Assembly: GCA_030624785.1 (NCBI GenBank)
Contig: JAUXJK010000093.1
Location: 1-7,731, forward strand
Source of the DNA: Actinomycetes bacterium
GTDB lineage: Bacteria > Actinomycetota > Thermoleophilia > Gaiellales > Gaiellaceae
Length of the DNA stretch: 7,731 bases
Direction: 5' to 3'
Shown one piece after another: positions 6,693-7,731 of the stretch. The translations under genes and the position numbers were made by a program. Position 1 is the first letter of the stretch. Every line of letters begins with the position of its first letter. Under the pieces are notes generated by a model, which saw only the letters and a program-made list of their open reading frames with translations, made no database searches and was not told where the DNA came from.

Positions 6693-7130
6693 ATGGAGCA
6701 GCGAGCGGTGGTAGGCCGGCGGTTGCCTCTTCGTCCTCAGGACGAAACGGAGTGTCGTCGCTGCGCGGTATTTTGCGACAAGGTCGTGCATCCGTCGCGG
6801 TGCGTCGACCAGGCGTGTCCCTTCGTCTATGCCTACGAAGAGTGGGGCCGAACCTACATCGGGTGTATGCAGAAGGTGTACGAGGTCGAGATCGATCTCG
6901 CACTGCTCAATGAGACGCGCGAACTCAACGGTGGATTCGGAGCGGTTCGAGCCAAGAGGCGGCCTCTGCCGATGTGTGGCGCAGAGGTGTCGAAGTGTTA
7001 CGAGCGACGCGCAAACAAGCTGGACTGCGTCAACCCGGAGTTTCACGAGCTCCCAAAAGGCAAGCCCGCCTTTCGCGTGATCGCGCGCTCGCCGGTTGAC
7101 TCGGATATCGACGAGTCCCAGAACAGCTAG
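6693..7130 (+). CDS. Cysteine-rich protein of unknown function, possible metal binding
   Basis: A 145-residue soluble protein that I do not recognise. It has nine cysteines (21, 24, 28, 37, 42, 58, 95, 102, 112). The first six form a dense pattern C-x2-C-x3-C-x8-C-x4-C-x15-C within CRRCAVFCDKVVHP, RCVDQACPFVYAYEE and YIGCMQKVYEVEID, which suggests a zinc ribbon or Fe-S site. The segment ACPFVYAYEEWGRTYIGCMQKVYEVEID looks like a folded core. The C-terminal third is basic (RAKRRPLP, KCYERRANK), then ends in a short acidic tail. There is no signal peptide or membrane segment, so a cytoplasmic location is likely. The coding call is supported by the ordered cysteine pattern, a promoter placed correctly for a leaderless start, and a non-overlapping fit between cax and the histidine kinase. 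Function cannot be inferred from neighbours, which are divergent and convergent. Confidence 0.75.
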   Translation: MEQRAVVGRRLPLRPQDETECRRCAVFCDKVVHPSRCVDQACPFVYAYEEWGRTYIGCMQKVYEVEIDLALLNETRELNGGFGAVRAKRRPLPMCGAEVSKCYERRANKLDCVNPEFHELPKGKPAFRVIARSPVDSDIDESQNS

Positions 7131-7175
7131 CGGCCTGACCACGGCGACCCGCTGTCGGGCCTTGCGCTCGTAGAA

Positions 7176-7731
7176 CTAGCCAGCCGAAGCTGGGAGTTCG
7201 ACGACGAAGCTCGAGCCTCCTGACGGAGCACCTGCCACCGAGATCCGTCCGTGCATGCGGTTGACGAGCTCCTGGCAAAGCCAAAGACCTAGACCGGAGC
7301 CTGCCGCACGAGTCTCCAGCCTCTGGAACTTGTCGAAGATCGCCTCTCGCTGAGCGGCGTCGATGCCGGGGCCCTCGTCGTTGACCTCGATCCGTACGCG
7401 TTGATCGTCACATGTAACGACCAACTCGACAGCACCGCTCGTATGACGAAGCGCGTTGTCGATCAAGTTGTCGATCACTTGACGAAGACGGTCAGGGTCG
7501 ATCTGCGCCGTGGCGTCGCTTGCAACTGTGTGAGTGACCAAACGGCCGGACGGGGCACCGGCTCGGGCTGCTTCGCCGGCTCTCGCCACCAACGCTCCAA
7601 TATCCGTCGACACCGGATGAATCGGCAGCTGTCCACCATCGAGATTCGCAGCCGTGAGGACATCATCGACGAGTCGTGCCAGCCGCCTTGCCTCGGCCGA
7701 GACAAGGGCGACGAGCGCTCGTTGTTTTTCA
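7176..7731 (-). CDS. Sensor histidine kinase, C-terminal part (cut by window edge)
   Basis: The minus-strand frame is open from the window's right edge to a TAG at 7178-7176, giving 184 residues of the C-terminal end of a two-component sensor kinase. Numbering from the edge, residues 1-30 (EKQRALVALVSAEARRLARL onwards) look like the second helix of the HisKA dimerisation domain. The HATPase domain follows: N-box RLRQVIDNLIDNALRH (N88, N92), G1 box DEGPGI (118-123), F-box FDKFQR (132-137) and G2 box GSGLGL (144-149). It ends with the usual GGSSFVVELP strand. All ATP-binding boxes are intact. The phospho-accepting H-box and the sensory domain lie outside the window, so the stimulus is unknown and no response regulator is seen. 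A GTG at 7613 lies inside the domain and is not the real start. Convergent with the Cys-rich gene, 45 bases apart. Confidence 0.95.
   Translation of the reverse strand, partial: EKQRALVALVSAEARRLARLVDDVLTAANLDGGQLPIHPVSTDIGALVARAGEAARAGAPSGRLVTHTVASDATAQIDPDRLRQVIDNLIDNALRHTSGAVELVVTCDDQRVRIEVNDEGPGIDAAQREAIFDKFQRLETRAAGSGLGLWLCQELVNRMHGRISVAGAPSGGSSFVVELPASAG

Noticed and set aside
6456..7142. A 228-codon minus-strand open frame across the cax/Cys-rich spacer
   Set aside because: It is antisense to the Cys-rich gene, runs through the probable promoter region and into cax, and shows no recognisable domain; it is a high-GC shadow frame.
7131..7175. A small CCCG-CTGT-CGGG hairpin between the convergent Cys-rich and histidine kinase genes
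   Set aside because: A 4-bp stem without a T-tract is expected by chance at this base composition.
1..7731. CRISPR arrays, tRNA/rRNA genes, insertion sequences, phage or defence genes
   Set aside because: No regular spaced repeats, no cloverleaf or rRNA-like sequence, no transposase or terminal inverted repeats were seen on either strand.

Overview
The window is protein-coding bacterial DNA of about 60% G+C (estimate by eye), densely packed, with ATG and GTG starts and several start/stop overlaps. The split glycine dehydrogenase (gcvPA/gcvPB), the gene order and the protein sequences suggest a high-GC actinobacterium, possibly of the Thermoleophilia type. That placement is an impression from the sequence, not a computed result.

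Left block, plus strand, 1-4065: a tightly overlapped set of four genes. These are the 3' end of gcvPA, complete gcvPB (PLP-dependent P-protein subunit 2), an AMP-forming acyl-CoA synthetase that most resembles the plant AAE3 / yeast Pcs60 oxalyl-CoA synthetases, and a 2-dehydropantoate 2-reductase family protein (PanE-like). The first two genes overlap by 4 nt (ATGA), the next pair by 8 nt, and the last pair are 1 nt apart, so a single polycistronic unit is likely. One reading is a C1/C2-acid and CoA theme: glycine decarboxylation yields methylene-THF, the C1 donor for ketopantoate synthesis, while the other two enzymes use CoA or make its precursor.

Middle block, 4066-4402: no intact gene. 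It holds a short minus-strand fragment resembling the extreme C-terminus of an MMPL/RND-type membrane transporter, probably a remnant of a lost gene.

Minus-strand pair, 4403-6513: a Ca2+/H+ (CaCA family) antiporter followed by rlmN, the radical-SAM rRNA/tRNA adenine C2-methyltransferase. The antiporter stop and the rlmN GTG start share one base (TAGTG).

Right block: a divergent intergenic region (6514-6692) carries a plausible plus-strand promoter placed so that the following mRNA would be leaderless. It reads into a 145-residue cysteine-rich protein I do not recognise (6693-7130). Convergent to it is the C-terminal part of a sensor histidine kinase (7176-7731, minus), cut by the window edge before its H-box.

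Most of the window is ordinary metabolism and housekeeping. The parts most worth a second look are the AAE3-like ligase within a glycine-cleavage operon, the cysteine-rich small protein with its leaderless-type promoter, and the transporter remnant.
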